In this document: in pieces, positions 8,337 through 16,653 of the stretch
Numbering within the stretch: the first letter of the stretch is position 1
How the letters are laid out: each line of letters begins with the position of its first letter
Source of the DNA: Anaeromyxobacter oryzisoli
GTDB taxonomy: Bacteria > Myxococcota > Myxococcia > Myxococcales > Anaeromyxobacteraceae
Length of the DNA stretch: 51,323 nucleotides
Direction of reading: 5' to 3'
Assembly: GCF_022690765.1 (NCBI RefSeq)
Contig: NZ_JALCZA010000033.1
Coordinates: 1-51,323 of the forward strand
The notes under the pieces: model-generated
The model's database searches: none
What the model was told of the DNA's origin: nothing
Seen by the model: only the letters and a program-made list of their open reading frames with translations
Made by a program: the position numbers and the translations under genes

Positions 8337-9761
8337 TCAGAAGAGGAACTGGCTTCCGACGACGACGCCCTCCGGGTCTGCGCCCGCGCCCGCCTTGAAT
8401 CCGTTGGCTCCGAACTGGTAGACCGCGCGCGTCCTGTTCTCGATCCGCGTGTACGCGGCGAAGAGGTACAGGTCCTTCGTCCAGTTGTAGCGGTAGGCCC
8501 CGGTGAAGAACTTCGCGCCGGTGCCGTCGTTGTCGGCCAGGAAGTTGCCCTGGTAGTCCGGCGAGACCCCGCCGGAGAGCACGAGCTGGTGGGTGTCACC
8601 GAACAGCCCCTGGACCAGGCTCGCGAAGTAGGAGCTCTTCTTGAGCCGCAGCTCCGGAGCCCCCGCGGCCCCAGCGGCCTTGGACTCGAGGCGCTCGAAG
8701 GCGAGCCCCACGCGCGTGTGCGTCTCCTTGATCTTGAGGCCGACGCCGGCGCGGGCGGCCCAGTCCGAGCCGTCCACCCCGAGCAGCGCGCCGCCGCAGG
8801 ACGCCGTGATGTCGTCCGGGTTGCAGCCCTTGCGCCGCTCGTAGGCCACCGAGGCGTAGAGCGGGCTGCCGTTGTCGAACGTCAGGGAGGCGGAGACGAC
8901 CCACGGCAGGTAGTCGCTCGTCGCCGTGGTCACGCGCTTCTCGCCCGCCACCACCGCCGCGCGGGCCTGGAACCCCTCGAGCTTCGGCGTCCAGTAGTGG
9001 ATGCCGTTCGACAGGCGCGAGTTCCACCGGTTCGCGGACGTGAAGTTGGTTTGCGAGCCCGCGATCGACTGGCCGAAGACGTCGTAGTACCCGAAGAGCC
9101 CGTTTCCGGCCCACGGATCGATCGAGATCGTCGAGTCCTTCAGCGGGGAATCCCAGCGCCCGAGGGCGAGCGTGCCCAGCGGGGTCTTGAGCCCGAAGGC
9201 CGTGTTCCGCGTGGAGTTGAAGGGGCTGCTGTTGGTGGAGATGCCGTCCAACGCGACCTGCGGCTCGATCTGCGCCCAGGCCTGCCAGCCCGTCCCGAGG
9301 TCGTACTCTCCCCGGAAGCGCAGGAACGAGGAGTTGTTGCTCAACCGGTACACGCGCTTGTAGTCGGTGGACGGGACCGTGGCCCCGACCGCGCGCACGG
9401 ACTCCGTCGAGACCCAGGCCCGCCCGCTGATGCTGATCCGGCTCCGCTCGGAGACGACGAACGTGCCGCGCTCGGGCTTCTTCACCTCCTGCACCTGCTT
9501 CTTCTGGACCTGCTCCTCCTTGTTGAGCGCCTGCGTCTCCTTCCTCGCCTGCTCCGCCTCGCGCGCGCCCAGCGGCGGCTCCGTCTTCTTCTGCTGCACG
9601 TCGCCGGCCGCGGCCGGCGTCCCGTCCTGCGGCTGCGCCTCGCCGGGAGCGGCGGCGCCCCCATTCCGTGGCTGCGCCGCGTTCACGCCTTGCTGCTCCT
9701 GCTGCGCCTCGACCCGCGGCGCGAGCGCGAGCAGGGCGACGATGACCGAAAGTGTTCTCAT
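8337..9761 (-). CDS. Outer-membrane porin with N-terminal coiled coil
   Basis: A 474-residue secreted protein. The first 19 residues are a signal peptide ending in VEA before a run of Gln. About 80 residues rich in Gln, Glu, Ala and Lys follow, which could form a coiled coil or periplasmic tether. The remainder alternates aromatic and polar residues like a beta-barrel and holds the segment LGTLALGRWDSPL, typical of Gram-negative porins. The C-terminal residue is Phe, the usual signal for outer-membrane assembly. It should form a trimeric diffusion channel of DcaP/porin type. The start at 9761 has AAGGA about 6 nt upstream. No transporter neighbour hints at its substrate. Confidence 0.8.
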   Translation of the reverse strand: MRTLSVIVALLALAPRVEAQQEQQGVNAAQPRNGGAAAPGEAQPQDGTPAAAGDVQQKKTEPPLGAREAEQARKETQALNKEEQVQKKQVQEVKKPERGTFVVSERSRISISGRAWVSTESVRAVGATVPSTDYKRVYRLSNNSSFLRFRGEYDLGTGWQAWAQIEPQVALDGISTNSSPFNSTRNTAFGLKTPLGTLALGRWDSPLKDSTISIDPWAGNGLFGYYDVFGQSIAGSQTNFTSANRWNSRLSNGIHYWTPKLEGFQARAAVVAGEKRVTTATSDYLPWVVSASLTFDNGSPLYASVAYERRKGCNPDDITASCGGALLGVDGSDWAARAGVGLKIKETHTRVGLAFERLESKAAGAAGAPELRLKKSSYFASLVQGLFGDTHQLVLSGGVSPDYQGNFLADNDGTGAKFFTGAYRYNWTKDLYLFAAYTRIENRTRAVYQFGANGFKAGAGADPEGVVVGSQFLF

Positions 9762-9944
9762 GTGTTTGTCCTTGGTGTGGTGCCTCACGGTCCCCCGGCG
9801 TCATGCGCCCGTTGATCGCGGACGCATCCTAGATAACGGTCAAACATCCAGTCAAGCGGATGCGGTCTGAAACGCGCCTCTCCGCAGGACGAAGATCACC
9901 CTCAGGCGATCCGCGAAGGATCGCTCCGATCCCGGCGGCGCCAC

Positions 9945-11612
9945 CTAGAAGCGCTGGAACCCGCCGTTCCCGTCGCCCCCCGGCGTGCGCTTCCGGGGCT
10001 TCACCACCAAGTCCGGGAGGCGCGGCTCCTCGACGGTCGCCGCCGCGGGCCTCGGCGCGGGCGCCGTCGGGACGGGCGACGCGCCGACGCGGGCGCCGCC
10101 GATCGCGTCCCTCACCTGGAAGAACCCGACGACCTGGAGGAGCGCCTCGGCCTGCGACGACAGCTCCTCCGCCGTGCTCGAGAGCTCCTCGGCCGCGGAC
10201 GCGTTCCGCTGGGTCACGCCGTCCACCGTCGCCATCGCCTTCGAGACCTGCTTCACCCCGGCGCTCTGCTCCTGCGACGCCGACGCCACCTCCTGCACCA
10301 GGCTCGCCGTCTTCCGGATCGCCGGCACGAGCTCCGCGATGAGGGCGCCGCTGCGCTCGGCCACCCTCACGCTGGAGCCGGCCAGCTCGCCGATGTCCTT
10401 CGCCGCCCGCTGCGCACGCTCGGCGAGCTTCCTCACCTCGGTCGCCACCACCGCGAACCCGCGGCCGTGCTCCCCGGCGCGCGCCGCCTCGATCGCCGCG
10501 TTCAGCGCGAGCAGGTTGGTCTGGTACGCGATCTCCTCGACGATGGAGATCTTCTCCGCGATCGACCTCATCGCCCGCACCGTCTCGGTCACCGCCTTGC
10601 CGCTCTCGTCCGCCTTCCGCGCCCCGTCGTTCGCCATCTGCTCCGTCTCGCGCGAGCTCTCCGCGTTCTGGGTGATGGACGCGCTCATCTCCTCGAGCGA
10701 CGCCGTCGTCTCCTCCACGCTGGCCGCCTGCTCCCCCGTGCCGCGCGACAGCGTCTGCGAGGTCGCCGACACCTGCGACGAGGCCGCCGTGAGCGCCTCC
10801 GCGCCGCCCCTCACCTCGCCGATCACCTGGGCCAGCTTCTCGCCCATCGCGCGCATCGCCGCCTGGAGCGCCCCCACCTCGTCGCGCGAGGTGACCTGGA
10901 TCGGCTCGCGCAAGTCGCCGTCTGAGATGCGCGTCGCGGCCGAGATCGCGCCGGCGAGCGGGACGACGATGCTCCGGGTGATCCAGATCGCGAGCAGGGC
11001 CACCACGACGATCGAGACGACGACCAGGGCGACGGTGACGGCCCTGGCGGAGGCGTAGTCCGCCTCGACGTCGTTCGCGGCGGTCCGGACGTGGACGCCC
11101 TCGTGCGCGAAGAACGCGGCCCAGGCCTGCTGGACGTCGTCGAGCCGCGGGAGCACCTCCGACCTCGCGAGGGCGCGGGCCTCCTCGAGCGATCCCTGCT
11201 CGATCAGGGCGCGCGCCGTGTCGAAGGCCGTGGCGAAGCGCTTCCGCGCGTCGATGACCTGCTGCATCGCCTCGATGCCGGGCTTGCACCGGAACGACTC
11301 GACCCGCTGGCGGAGCGCTCCCGCGAGCGCGTCCGCCTCGCGGTCTGCGGCGTCGGCGCCGGAGATCCCGCTCCGGGCGGCCTCGACGTCGGGGGAGAGG
11401 AAGATGGCGGAGACGAGCGCGGTCTCCCGCCCGATCTGCTCCAGCCCCTTCACGCCCTGCTCCGTCTCCTCCCAGCGCGGGCCCGCCACCTTGTCGATCG
11501 ACTCCTGCTGCCTCGAGAGGCGCTCCACGCCGTGCCAGCCGACGAACGCGACGACGGCGACGAGCAGCGCGAACACGGCGGCGAGCCGTGTGCCGATCCC
11601 GAGGTTCTTCAT
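9945..11612 (-). CDS. Methyl-accepting chemotaxis protein
   Basis: A 555-residue chemoreceptor. Transmembrane helix 1 covers about residues 8-28. A periplasmic four-helix-bundle sensor follows to about residue 190, then transmembrane helix 2 and a HAMP domain. The C-terminal signalling hairpin has the highly conserved tip [20 protein letters not shown], where CheW and CheA bind. Gln/Glu-rich methylation helices lie on both sides. There is no C-terminal pentapeptide for CheR docking; the tail is instead Pro/Ala/Arg-rich. AAGGAG lies 10 nt before the ATG at 11612. No che operon is in the window, so it works with a kinase encoded elsewhere. The ligand is unknown. Confidence 0.93.
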   Translation of the reverse strand: MKNLGIGTRLAAVFALLVAVVAFVGWHGVERLSRQQESIDKVAGPRWEETEQGVKGLEQIGRETALVSAIFLSPDVEAARSGISGADAADREADALAGALRQRVESFRCKPGIEAMQQVIDARKRFATAFDTARALIEQGSLEEARALARSEVLPRLDDVQQAWAAFFAHEGVHVRTAANDVEADYASARAVTVALVVVSIVVVALLAIWITRSIVVPLAGAISAATRISDGDLREPIQVTSRDEVGALQAAMRAMGEKLAQVIGEVRGGAEALTAASSQVSATSQTLSRGTGEQAASVEETTASLEEMSASITQNAESSRETEQMANDGARKADESGKAVTETVRAMRSIAEKISIVEEIAYQTNLLALNAAIEAARAGEHGRGFAVVATEVRKLAERAQRAAKDIGELAGSSVRVAERSGALIAELVPAIRKTASLVQEVASASQEQSAGVKQVSKAMATVDGVTQRNASAAEELSSTAEELSSQAEALLQVVGFFQVRDAIGGARVGASPVPTAPAPRPAAATVEEPRLPDLVVKPRKRTPGGDGNGGFQRF

Positions 11613-11920
11613 CGCGTTCGCCTTCTCCTTGCGCCGTGGTCGTCGTCTCGCGCCGCGCTGGCGAGCACCGCGAGCGTGCAACTCGCGGCCCGCCACGCGC
11701 TCCCTCCGTCCGGGCCGGAGCGGCTGGAAAGGCAAGCGAGTTCAGTGACATCTTGGGACGACCAGCGGGACGCGACCCCTTGTCGCGGCGGGGTCCGGGA
11801 CACCCAGGGTCCCCACCCGCCCACCTGAGCGGGGAAACACTCCCCACGTTGACGGAACGTGCGTACAGGTGGGGAGGCGCGCCTCGACGCGCTCGCGGAG
11901 CGGCAGCCCCCGGCCCCGGC
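11613..11920. other. Intergenic region with small inverted repeats
   Basis: No gene recognised. It should hold the promoter of the chemoreceptor and the terminator of the lipoprotein gene. Inverted repeats are visible: GGGGA/TCCCC around AACAC (11831-11845), and CCCCACC (11811-11817) with GGTGGGG (11868-11874). I could not find a convincing -35/-10 pair for the chemoreceptor. Confidence 0.4.
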
Positions 11921-12322
11921 TCACCACACCTTGACGCGCCATCCCTCCCTCTCGCGCACGAGCTCCTCCACCACCTTCCTGGTGACGGGCTCGGAGCGGC
12001 CGAGCCTCGGCGACGGCGCGAACACCAGCTCGACCTCGGCGCGGGCGGTGTCGCCGTGCTGCTCGAGCGCCGACGTCTTCCACGAGAGGAGCCGCGACGC
12101 CTCGCGACGGTGCCGGACGTACTCGTCGCGGGACACCTTCGACCGGTAGTTCTCGTCGTAGCACGCCCAGGTGGAGACGTAGTCCTGCCGCACGGCGGTG
12201 GAGAAGTAGCGATCGAGGAGCTCCCGCGGCCCGTCCCCCGTCCGATGGCAGGCCGTGCCCCCGACGGCGAGGAGGAACACGCTGGCGAGGATGCGCACGA
12301 TGGGACGGTGGAGAGCGGGCAT
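11921..12322 (-). CDS. Small lipoprotein, NTF2-like
   Basis: A 133-residue protein with a hydrophobic leader of about 24 residues ending in GGTAC, a loose lipobox, so it is probably a lipoprotein. The rest (ELLDRYFSTAVRQDY, then a segment with alternating charges, ending GWRVKVW) looks like the helix-plus-curved-sheet layout of small NTF2-like or DUF4878-like domains. AGGAG precedes the ATG at 12322. It lies 29 bp downstream of the multiheme gene on the same strand, so the two are probably cotranscribed, and it may act at the same membrane face. I do not know its specific function. Confidence 0.65.
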   Translation of the reverse strand: MPALHRPIVRILASVFLLAVGGTACHRTGDGPRELLDRYFSTAVRQDYVSTWACYDENYRSKVSRDEYVRHRREASRLLSWKTSALEQHGDTARAEVELVFAPSPRLGRSEPVTRKVVEELVREREGWRVKVW

Positions 12323-12351
12323 GGCGGGAGCTCCTCTGTTTTACGTATTCG

Positions 12352-13869
12352 CTACCGGTGCATCGACGACTGCGGCTGGCTCGTGTGGCAGACGGTGCAG
12401 CTCCAGATCCAGTAGTTGTCGCCCTGGAGCTGCATCGGGATGGTCGGGTCCGCCGAGTTCGCGGTCGCCAGCTCGGCGTGCGCGCCGTTGTGGCACGCCT
12501 CGCAGTAGAAGCGACCGTTCATGTCGCCCGAGGGCGAGTTCTGCAGCAGGGAGTTGCGATAGAGCGTCCCGGAGCTCTCGGCGTGCTTCGCGTCGTGACA
12601 GCCGCCGCACCGGGGCTCCTGGAGCCACGGCTGGCGACCGCCCTGGAGGCCGCTCGTCATGGCGTTCATGTCGCCGTGGCAGTCGTGGCAGGTCTTGCCC
12701 GCGCGCGCCATGATGCCCCGGAGGCACTGGGTCTTCGGCCCGGGGTGGCAGTTGTAGCAGTCGGGGGTGGTGCTCGCCGCGACGGACGTCGTCGACATCT
12801 TGTCCTTGTGGAAGTTGTGCATCGCGAGCGAGAGGCTCTCCACCCCCGCCTTGCCCGGCGCGCCGAGCGCGTTGTCCGAGTGGCACTCCGAGCAGGCGTG
12901 GACCTTCCCGGCCGCGTGATCCGCGGCGAGCGAGGTGCCGCTCAGGCTGTCGTGCTTCTGCAGGATGTCGAGCTGCGGGTTCGTGGTCCCGTGGCAGTTC
13001 GCGCACATCATCTCGGTCGAGACCGGCGCCACCACCGTGGCGGTCTGCACCACCTTCCCCGTCGAGTCCTTCACCGTGAGCGTCGCCGTCCCGTACGGAT
13101 CCCACGTGCCGTCGTCGTCATAGGGCGTCACCGGGATGCCCTGCGCGATGTAGCCGTGGCCGTTCGGATCCGGCTGCATGTCGCCGGCGAGCGGGGTCCC
13201 GGAGATGCCGACGTTGGGCGCCACGGGGTAGCCGTACTGCGCGGCGTAGCTCCAGAAGTTCGTGTGGAGGGTGGAGTCGGTCTTCTTCGGGAAGGCGTAG
13301 CTCACCGTGAAGCCGCTCGAGTCGCCCCCGCGCTGGATCACCTGCGCGTGCAGCGTGTTGTAGGGCGGCAGGACCATGAAGTACGAGTAGTCGTCCTGGT
13401 CGCAGTGCATGCCGAGGTCGTTCCACGCGAGGACGACCGTGGACATGTTCGCGGCCGGGATCTTCTGGGTGCCGTAGGAGCGGGTGAGGGCCCAGTCCAC
13501 GGTGCTCGTCGCGCTCGAGGACACCGTCACGAGCTGCGACGTCTGCAGGTAGCCGTTCCCGGTCGCCGTGAGCGTCGCCGTGCCCGTCGCCGTACTCGAG
13601 AGCGTGTACGCGCCGGCGCTGGAGGTCGTCGCGCTGTGCGTCCCGTCGGAGATCGTCACCCCCGCGAGCGGCGCGCCGGTCGCGATGTCCTTCACGACGC
13701 CCGTGACCGTGCTAGTCCCGGCGCCGCCCCCGCCGTTCCCGCCCTTGCCCTTCGCCGACGCAGCCGAGGCGAGCTGCTGCGGGGACCCGCTCTCCGCCGA
13801 GCCTCCGCACGCTGTCGCGGCGAGCACCGCCAGTGCTCCCGCGAGGTGCAATACCGTCGTCCTGGCCAT
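12352..13869 (-). CDS. Seven-heme c-type cytochrome-like lipoprotein
   Basis: A 505-residue exported protein. The signal peptide ends in a lipobox LAATAC, with Cys 21 as lipid anchor. A Gly/Ala-rich linker and a carboxypeptidase-regulatory-like beta-sandwich (about 53-130) follow, then a conserved middle domain (WNDLGMHCDQDD and surroundings). The C-terminal third has seven CxxCH heme c sites starting at residues 289, 326, 371, 394, 421, 456 and 491. Such proteins pass electrons at the periplasm or outer membrane, for example to metals or extracellular acceptors. AGGAG precedes the ATG. A candidate sigma-54 promoter lies about 90-100 bp upstream, and the neighbouring upstream gene encodes a sigma-54 activator. 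Cytochrome c maturation genes are not in the window. The redox partner is unknown. Confidence 0.88.
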   Translation of the reverse strand: MARTTVLHLAGALAVLAATACGGSAESGSPQQLASAASAKGKGGNGGGGAGTSTVTGVVKDIATGAPLAGVTISDGTHSATTSSAGAYTLSSTATGTATLTATGNGYLQTSQLVTVSSSATSTVDWALTRSYGTQKIPAANMSTVVLAWNDLGMHCDQDDYSYFMVLPPYNTLHAQVIQRGGDSSGFTVSYAFPKKTDSTLHTNFWSYAAQYGYPVAPNVGISGTPLAGDMQPDPNGHGYIAQGIPVTPYDDDGTWDPYGTATLTVKDSTGKVVQTATVVAPVSTEMMCANCHGTTNPQLDILQKHDSLSGTSLAADHAAGKVHACSECHSDNALGAPGKAGVESLSLAMHNFHKDKMSTTSVAASTTPDCYNCHPGPKTQCLRGIMARAGKTCHDCHGDMNAMTSGLQGGRQPWLQEPRCGGCHDAKHAESSGTLYRNSLLQNSPSGDMNGRFYCEACHNGAHAELATANSADPTIPMQLQGDNYWIWSCTVCHTSQPQSSMHR

Positions 13870-13956
13870 CCCAGCTCCTGTCGTCCGATCCGTAAGTGAG
13901 GCTCGCCCGTGACCGGCACCCGACGGCGATCCACCCCCTTCCCACGCGCGCTCCAA

Positions 13957-13972
13957 AGCGCGAGGCGTGCCA
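13957..13972 (-). promoter_or_regulatory. Candidate sigma-54 promoter for the multiheme gene
   Basis: On the minus strand TGGCAC (13972-13967) matches the -24 element exactly. GC follows at 13959-13958, giving the obligatory GG-N10-GC spacing. The -12 box reads GCGCT rather than TTGCT. Transcription would begin near 13946, leaving a leader of about 77 nt before the ATG at 13869. The gene directly upstream codes for a sigma-54 activator. Confidence 0.5.
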
Positions 13973-14082
13973 GCGGGCGCATGCCCGTGATCGCGGCGGG
14001 TTGACACCGACCCAGGGGTGCGCACACCGGGTCCGCGAAACGTCACCCGGAACGTCGCGTTCCAGGTGCGCGACGCGCGGTT

Positions 14083-15501
14083 TCAGCGGCCGATGCCGAG
14101 CTCGCGCATCCAGCGCCAGAGCGTCGTGCGCGAGATCGTCAGCGAGCGCGCGGCGTCGGTGATGCGCCAGCGGCAGTTCTCGAGCGCCGCGACGATCTCC
14201 GCGCGCGTGGGCGTCTCGCGCCCGGGTCGTCGCGACCCGGCGGCCTCGTCCGACTCGGGCAGCGACGGCGAGCACACCGCGCGGACCGCCTGCCCCGCGA
14301 CGCGCCCCGGCGGGCTCGCCTCCGCCTCCGCGGGCGGCGCGCCGACGTCGCGCGGCAGGTCGGCGCGTTCGAGCGTGTACCCCTGCGCGACCGTGGCAGC
14401 GTACTCGAGCGCGTTCTCGAGCTCCCGGACGTTCCCTGGCCAGTCGTAGGCGATGAGGGCGCGCCTCGCGGCCGGGGAGAGCCGCAGGGTCCGCCCGACG
14501 CGCCGTCCGATCCGGGCGAGCAGGTAGCGCGCGAGCGGCTCGATGTCCTCGCGTCGCTCGCGCAGGGGCGGGATCTCGATGGGGAAGACGCGCAGCCGAT
14601 AGAGGAGATCCTCCCGGAACCGGCCTGCCTCCACCGCCCACCGGAGATCGCGGTGCGTGGCGGCGACGACCCGGACGTCGGCGACGATCGACCGGCTCTC
14701 CCCGACGCGCTCGAACGTGCGGTCCTGCAGGACCCGGAGCAGCTTCGCCTGCAGGTGCAGCGGCAGATCGCCGATCTCGTCGAGGAAGAGCGTTCCCCCC
14801 GCCGCCAGCTCGAACCGCCCGATCCGATCGCGCACCGCGCCCGTGAAGGCGCCGCGGACGTGGCCGAACAGCTCGCTCTCCAGCAGCGAGTCCGGGAGCG
14901 CCGCGCAGTTCACGGAGACCAGCGGCCCGTCGCGTCGGAGCGAGTTCGCGTGGATGGCCTGCGCGATCACGCCCTTCCCCACGCCGCTCTCCCCCGTCAC
15001 GAGCACCGAGACGTCCGAGTGCTGCAGCCGCTCGACGAGCCGCAGGACCTCCATCATGGGCCGGGAGCGCGCGATCAGCCCGGCGAACGACGTGGGCACT
15101 CCCTTCGACGCGACCTCGTCCTCGTCCGCGGGGCGGAGCACGACGAGGTAGGCCGCCTCGGGGTCGCACGCGCCGGAGACGTGCAGGAGCGGCGCCGCCG
15201 AGACCGAGACCAGGCGCGCCCCCTCCGCCTCCCGCTCGAGCCAGGCGCGCCAGGCCTCGCGCCGCTCCCCGGCGGCGAGCGCCTCGCGGATGGAGCCCGC
15301 GGCGCCGAACAGCTCGGAGCCGAGCAGCTCCTCGGCGGCGCGTCCCTCGTACCGGCTCGCCGCGCCGGCGCCGAGCAGATCGTCGAGCTTCGGCGAGAGG
15401 TGGCGGATCTGGAACCGGGTGTCGAGCGCCAGGCACACGCGGCCGAGCGACGCGAAGGCAGCCGTCACCGCTTCGAATGCCTCTCGACTCGTGCCTCCCA
15501 T
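14083..15501 (-). CDS. Sigma-54 dependent activator with PAS-like sensor and Fis HTH
   Basis: A 472-residue bacterial enhancer-binding protein. Residues 1 to about 130 look like a PAS sensor domain, with no receiver domain. The AAA+ core has Walker A GESGVGKG (170-177), the sigma-54 contact loop GAFTGA (217-222) and Walker B GGTLFLDEIGD (from 236). The C-terminus ends in a Fis-type helix-turn-helix (ARSLTISRTTLWRWMRELG). It should remodel sigma-54 RNA polymerase after sensing a ligand or redox signal directly. The Walker A ends KG where KE is usual. It lies upstream of, and in the same direction as, the seven-heme gene, and is the obvious candidate regulator for it. The start at 15501 has only a weak ribosome site. 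Confidence 0.9.
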   Translation of the reverse strand: MGGTSREAFEAVTAAFASLGRVCLALDTRFQIRHLSPKLDDLLGAGAASRYEGRAAEELLGSELFGAAGSIREALAAGERREAWRAWLEREAEGARLVSVSAAPLLHVSGACDPEAAYLVVLRPADEDEVASKGVPTSFAGLIARSRPMMEVLRLVERLQHSDVSVLVTGESGVGKGVIAQAIHANSLRRDGPLVSVNCAALPDSLLESELFGHVRGAFTGAVRDRIGRFELAAGGTLFLDEIGDLPLHLQAKLLRVLQDRTFERVGESRSIVADVRVVAATHRDLRWAVEAGRFREDLLYRLRVFPIEIPPLRERREDIEPLARYLLARIGRRVGRTLRLSPAARRALIAYDWPGNVRELENALEYAATVAQGYTLERADLPRDVGAPPAEAEASPPGRVAGQAVRAVCSPSLPESDEAAGSRRPGRETPTRAEIVAALENCRWRITDAARSLTISRTTLWRWMRELGIGR

Positions 15502-15888
15502 CGCGTGCGTCCCATGACGTTGGTACACAAAGATGTGGGCTGTCGAGGCCACGTGTCGGGGCGCATGCGACCGCTCCGCCGGGGCCACCGCGGGCGGGTC
15601 CCCCCGTCCGCCGGCGACCCGCGCTCCGTCGTCCTCGACTCCGGCCCGCTGCGGGCGCCCCCTTTCGGCGCGATCGGGGACGCCCGACGGTCGCCTCGCG
15701 ACGAGGTTCGCCCCTGGGTCAACTCACCGAGCTGGCCGGTCTCCGCGCGGGGGCCGGAGCTTTGGTTGCGGCGGCGCAGCGCGCCCGACACGTTCACGGG
15801 CGAAGCGGAGGTCCGCCGAGGACACGTGCACGCCGAATCGCCGGGGCGAGGGAGGAGCGGCCCGCTCGAGCCGGAAGAGCCCACCGCC
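15502..15888. other. Divergent intergenic region
   Basis: About 390 bp between the minus-strand activator gene and the plus-strand HPP gene. It should hold both promoters. I see no convincing -35/-10 pair, sigma-54 site or small gene. Open frames through it show no recognisable protein features. Confidence 0.4.
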
Positions 15889-16455
15889 ATGCGGGGGCTC
15901 GCGGCGCGACTGCGGCTCGCCTCGCTGCTCCACCGGTTCCCGGAGCGGCGGGTCTGGGCCGCGTTCGTGTTCGTGAACGGCTTCACGAGCGTGGGCCTGC
16001 TCGCCGCGGTCGCGATGCTGTCGCGGACGCCGTTCGTCTTCCCCTCCCTCGGCCCCACCGCCTTCCTGCTGTTCTTCAGCCCGACGACGCCCGCCTCCTC
16101 GCCGCGCAACACGATCTACGGACACGCCGTCGGCATCGTCTGCGGGTACGGGGCGCTGTGGGCCTTCGGCCTCGCGCACGCGCCGCCCGCGCTCGCGACG
16201 GGCGTGGACCTGGAGCGCGTCCTCGCCTCCGCGCTCTCCATCGCGGCGACGGGGGCAGGGATGATCCTCTTCCGGTGCCCGCACCCGCCGGCCGGCGCGA
16301 CGACCTTGATCGTCTCGCTGGGCATCGTGACCCGCCCCGCCCACCTCGTGGTGATCGAGGTGGCGGTCGCCGTCCTCACCTTGCAGGCCATCGTCATCAA
16401 CCGGCTCGCCGGCCTCGACTACCCGCTGTGGGCCCGGCGCACCCCGGCGCGATGA
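15889..16455 (+). CDS. HPP family integral membrane protein
   Basis: A 188-residue protein with four predicted membrane segments. Its motif FPSLGPTAFLLFFSP and, later, CPHPPAGATTL carry the His-Pro-Pro signature that names the HPP family. Members are inner-membrane proteins; some plant and cyanobacterial ones transport nitrite, but the bacterial stand-alone form is poorly characterised. The ATG at 15889 follows the loose ribosome site GGAAGAG. In-frame sequence upstream lacks homology. The next gene begins 198 bp downstream on the same strand. Assignment to the family is firm; the transported substrate is not known. Confidence 0.85.
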   Translation: MRGLAARLRLASLLHRFPERRVWAAFVFVNGFTSVGLLAAVAMLSRTPFVFPSLGPTAFLLFFSPTTPASSPRNTIYGHAVGIVCGYGALWAFGLAHAPPALATGVDLERVLASALSIAATGAGMILFRCPHPPAGATTLIVSLGIVTRPAHLVVIEVAVAVLTLQAIVINRLAGLDYPLWARRTPAR

Positions 16456-16653
16456 GCTCGATCGTCACGCTGCGTCGTCGCAGCCCCCGCGGGCTCGCGG
16501 GCGAGGGCCCCGGCGTGCGGGACCATCCACGGCCGGGGGCGACGAGACGGCGCACTCCCCCTGGGCCCCGACGCGCGCGGCCGGGGTGGTGCATCGTTCG
16601 CCGTCACCGTCTCTCACCGCGAGGGACGCAGCTCGCAGCGCGGGGAGGCCGCC

